Positions 63,995 to 64,000 of a stretch of DNA of 64,000 nt are shown piece after piece. Below the pieces are notes generated by a model. That model saw only the letters and a program-made list of their open reading frames with translations. It did not search any database and was not told the DNA's origin. Both the position numbers and the translations under genes were made by a program. Within the stretch, counting starts at the first letter, position 1. Each line of letters opens with the position of its first letter. The DNA comes from an uncultured Bulleidia sp. (GTDB taxonomy: Bacteria; Bacillota_I; Bacilli_A; Erysipelotrichales; Erysipelotrichaceae): assembly GCA_947087645.1 (NCBI GenBank), contig CAMUDN010000003.1, positions 102,277 to 166,276 on the forward strand. Direction: 5' to 3'.

Positions 63995-64000
63995 ATGCAC

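Noticed and set aside
1..64000. CRISPR arrays, insertion sequences, prophage or integrase genes
   Set aside because: No direct-repeat arrays, transposase or integrase motifs, or terminal repeats were seen on either strand.

Overview
The window is AT-rich (roughly 30% G+C by eye) and gene-dense. Most genes lie on the + strand in tightly packed operons with 1-25 bp overlaps, AGGAGG-type ribosome sites and hairpin-plus-T terminators. Gene content and order (alaS-ireB-ruvX-DUF1292-mltG-udk-greA, comEA-comEC-holA, smc-ftsY-ylxM, T-box leaders on leuS and alaS, a divergent gltX beside tRNA-Gln, the pflB/pflA/ackA fermentation genes) point to a low-GC Firmicute. The short SMC and several eroded enzymes fit an anaerobic, gut-type Erysipelotrichia/Coprobacillaceae-like bacterium; that placement is inference from gene order and style, not a database match. 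No insertion sequence, prophage, CRISPR array or plasmid function was seen, and no gap between genes exceeds 300 bases.

Layout. 1-6.5 kb: 3' part of dnaE, a two-component system, a TrmN6-like methyltransferase and a membrane-anchored protein that looks like a collapsed M20 peptidase. 6.6-10 kb: a CydDC-like ABC exporter pair. 10.1-14.4 kb: a sugar operon of a KDPG/KHG-type aldolase, a PRD regulator and a fructose-family PTS (EIIA, EIIB, EIIC). 14.5-16.2 kb: two divergent, apparently catalytically degraded phosphatase-like proteins sharing a 51-bp promoter region. 16.2-31.9 kb: translation and housekeeping genes (T-box-leuS, gltX, tRNA-Gln, rdgB, trmL, ridA, yitT, trpS, spx, mnmA, recD2, T-box-alaS). 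32-42.4 kb: the ireB-to-greA cluster, then comEA, a reduced comEC, holA, serine dehydratase, a U32 protease-family protein and mscL. 42.4-50.1 kb: smc-ftsY-ylxM, ackA, nrnA and a DEAD-box helicase. 50.2-52.5 kb: a Dabb protein, a B3/B4-domain protein and a MATE exporter. 52.6-58 kb: a LytTR/GHKL two-component system followed by two paralogous ABC exporters of equal length. 58-64 kb: a surface-anchored DUF218 protein, pflB, pflA, an AraC regulator and dps.

How the genes work together. Pyruvate formate-lyase, its activase and acetate kinase are parts of a mixed-acid route to formate and acetate; serine dehydratase feeds pyruvate into it, and the aldolase/PTS operon probably does too. The two aminoacyl-tRNA synthetase leaders sense uncharged tRNA. 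The most unusual signals are: (a) extended -10 promoters placed 6-7 nt before start codons that lack a ribosome site, suggesting leaderless mRNAs (holA and the divergent phosphatase-like pair); (b) a terminator-like hairpin that encloses the comEA ribosome site and start codon; (c) a set of proteins that keep a fold but have lost catalytic residues (M20-like, metallophosphoesterase-like, NagD-like, ComEC); and (d) the quorum-type LytTR/GHKL system next to twin ABC exporters.
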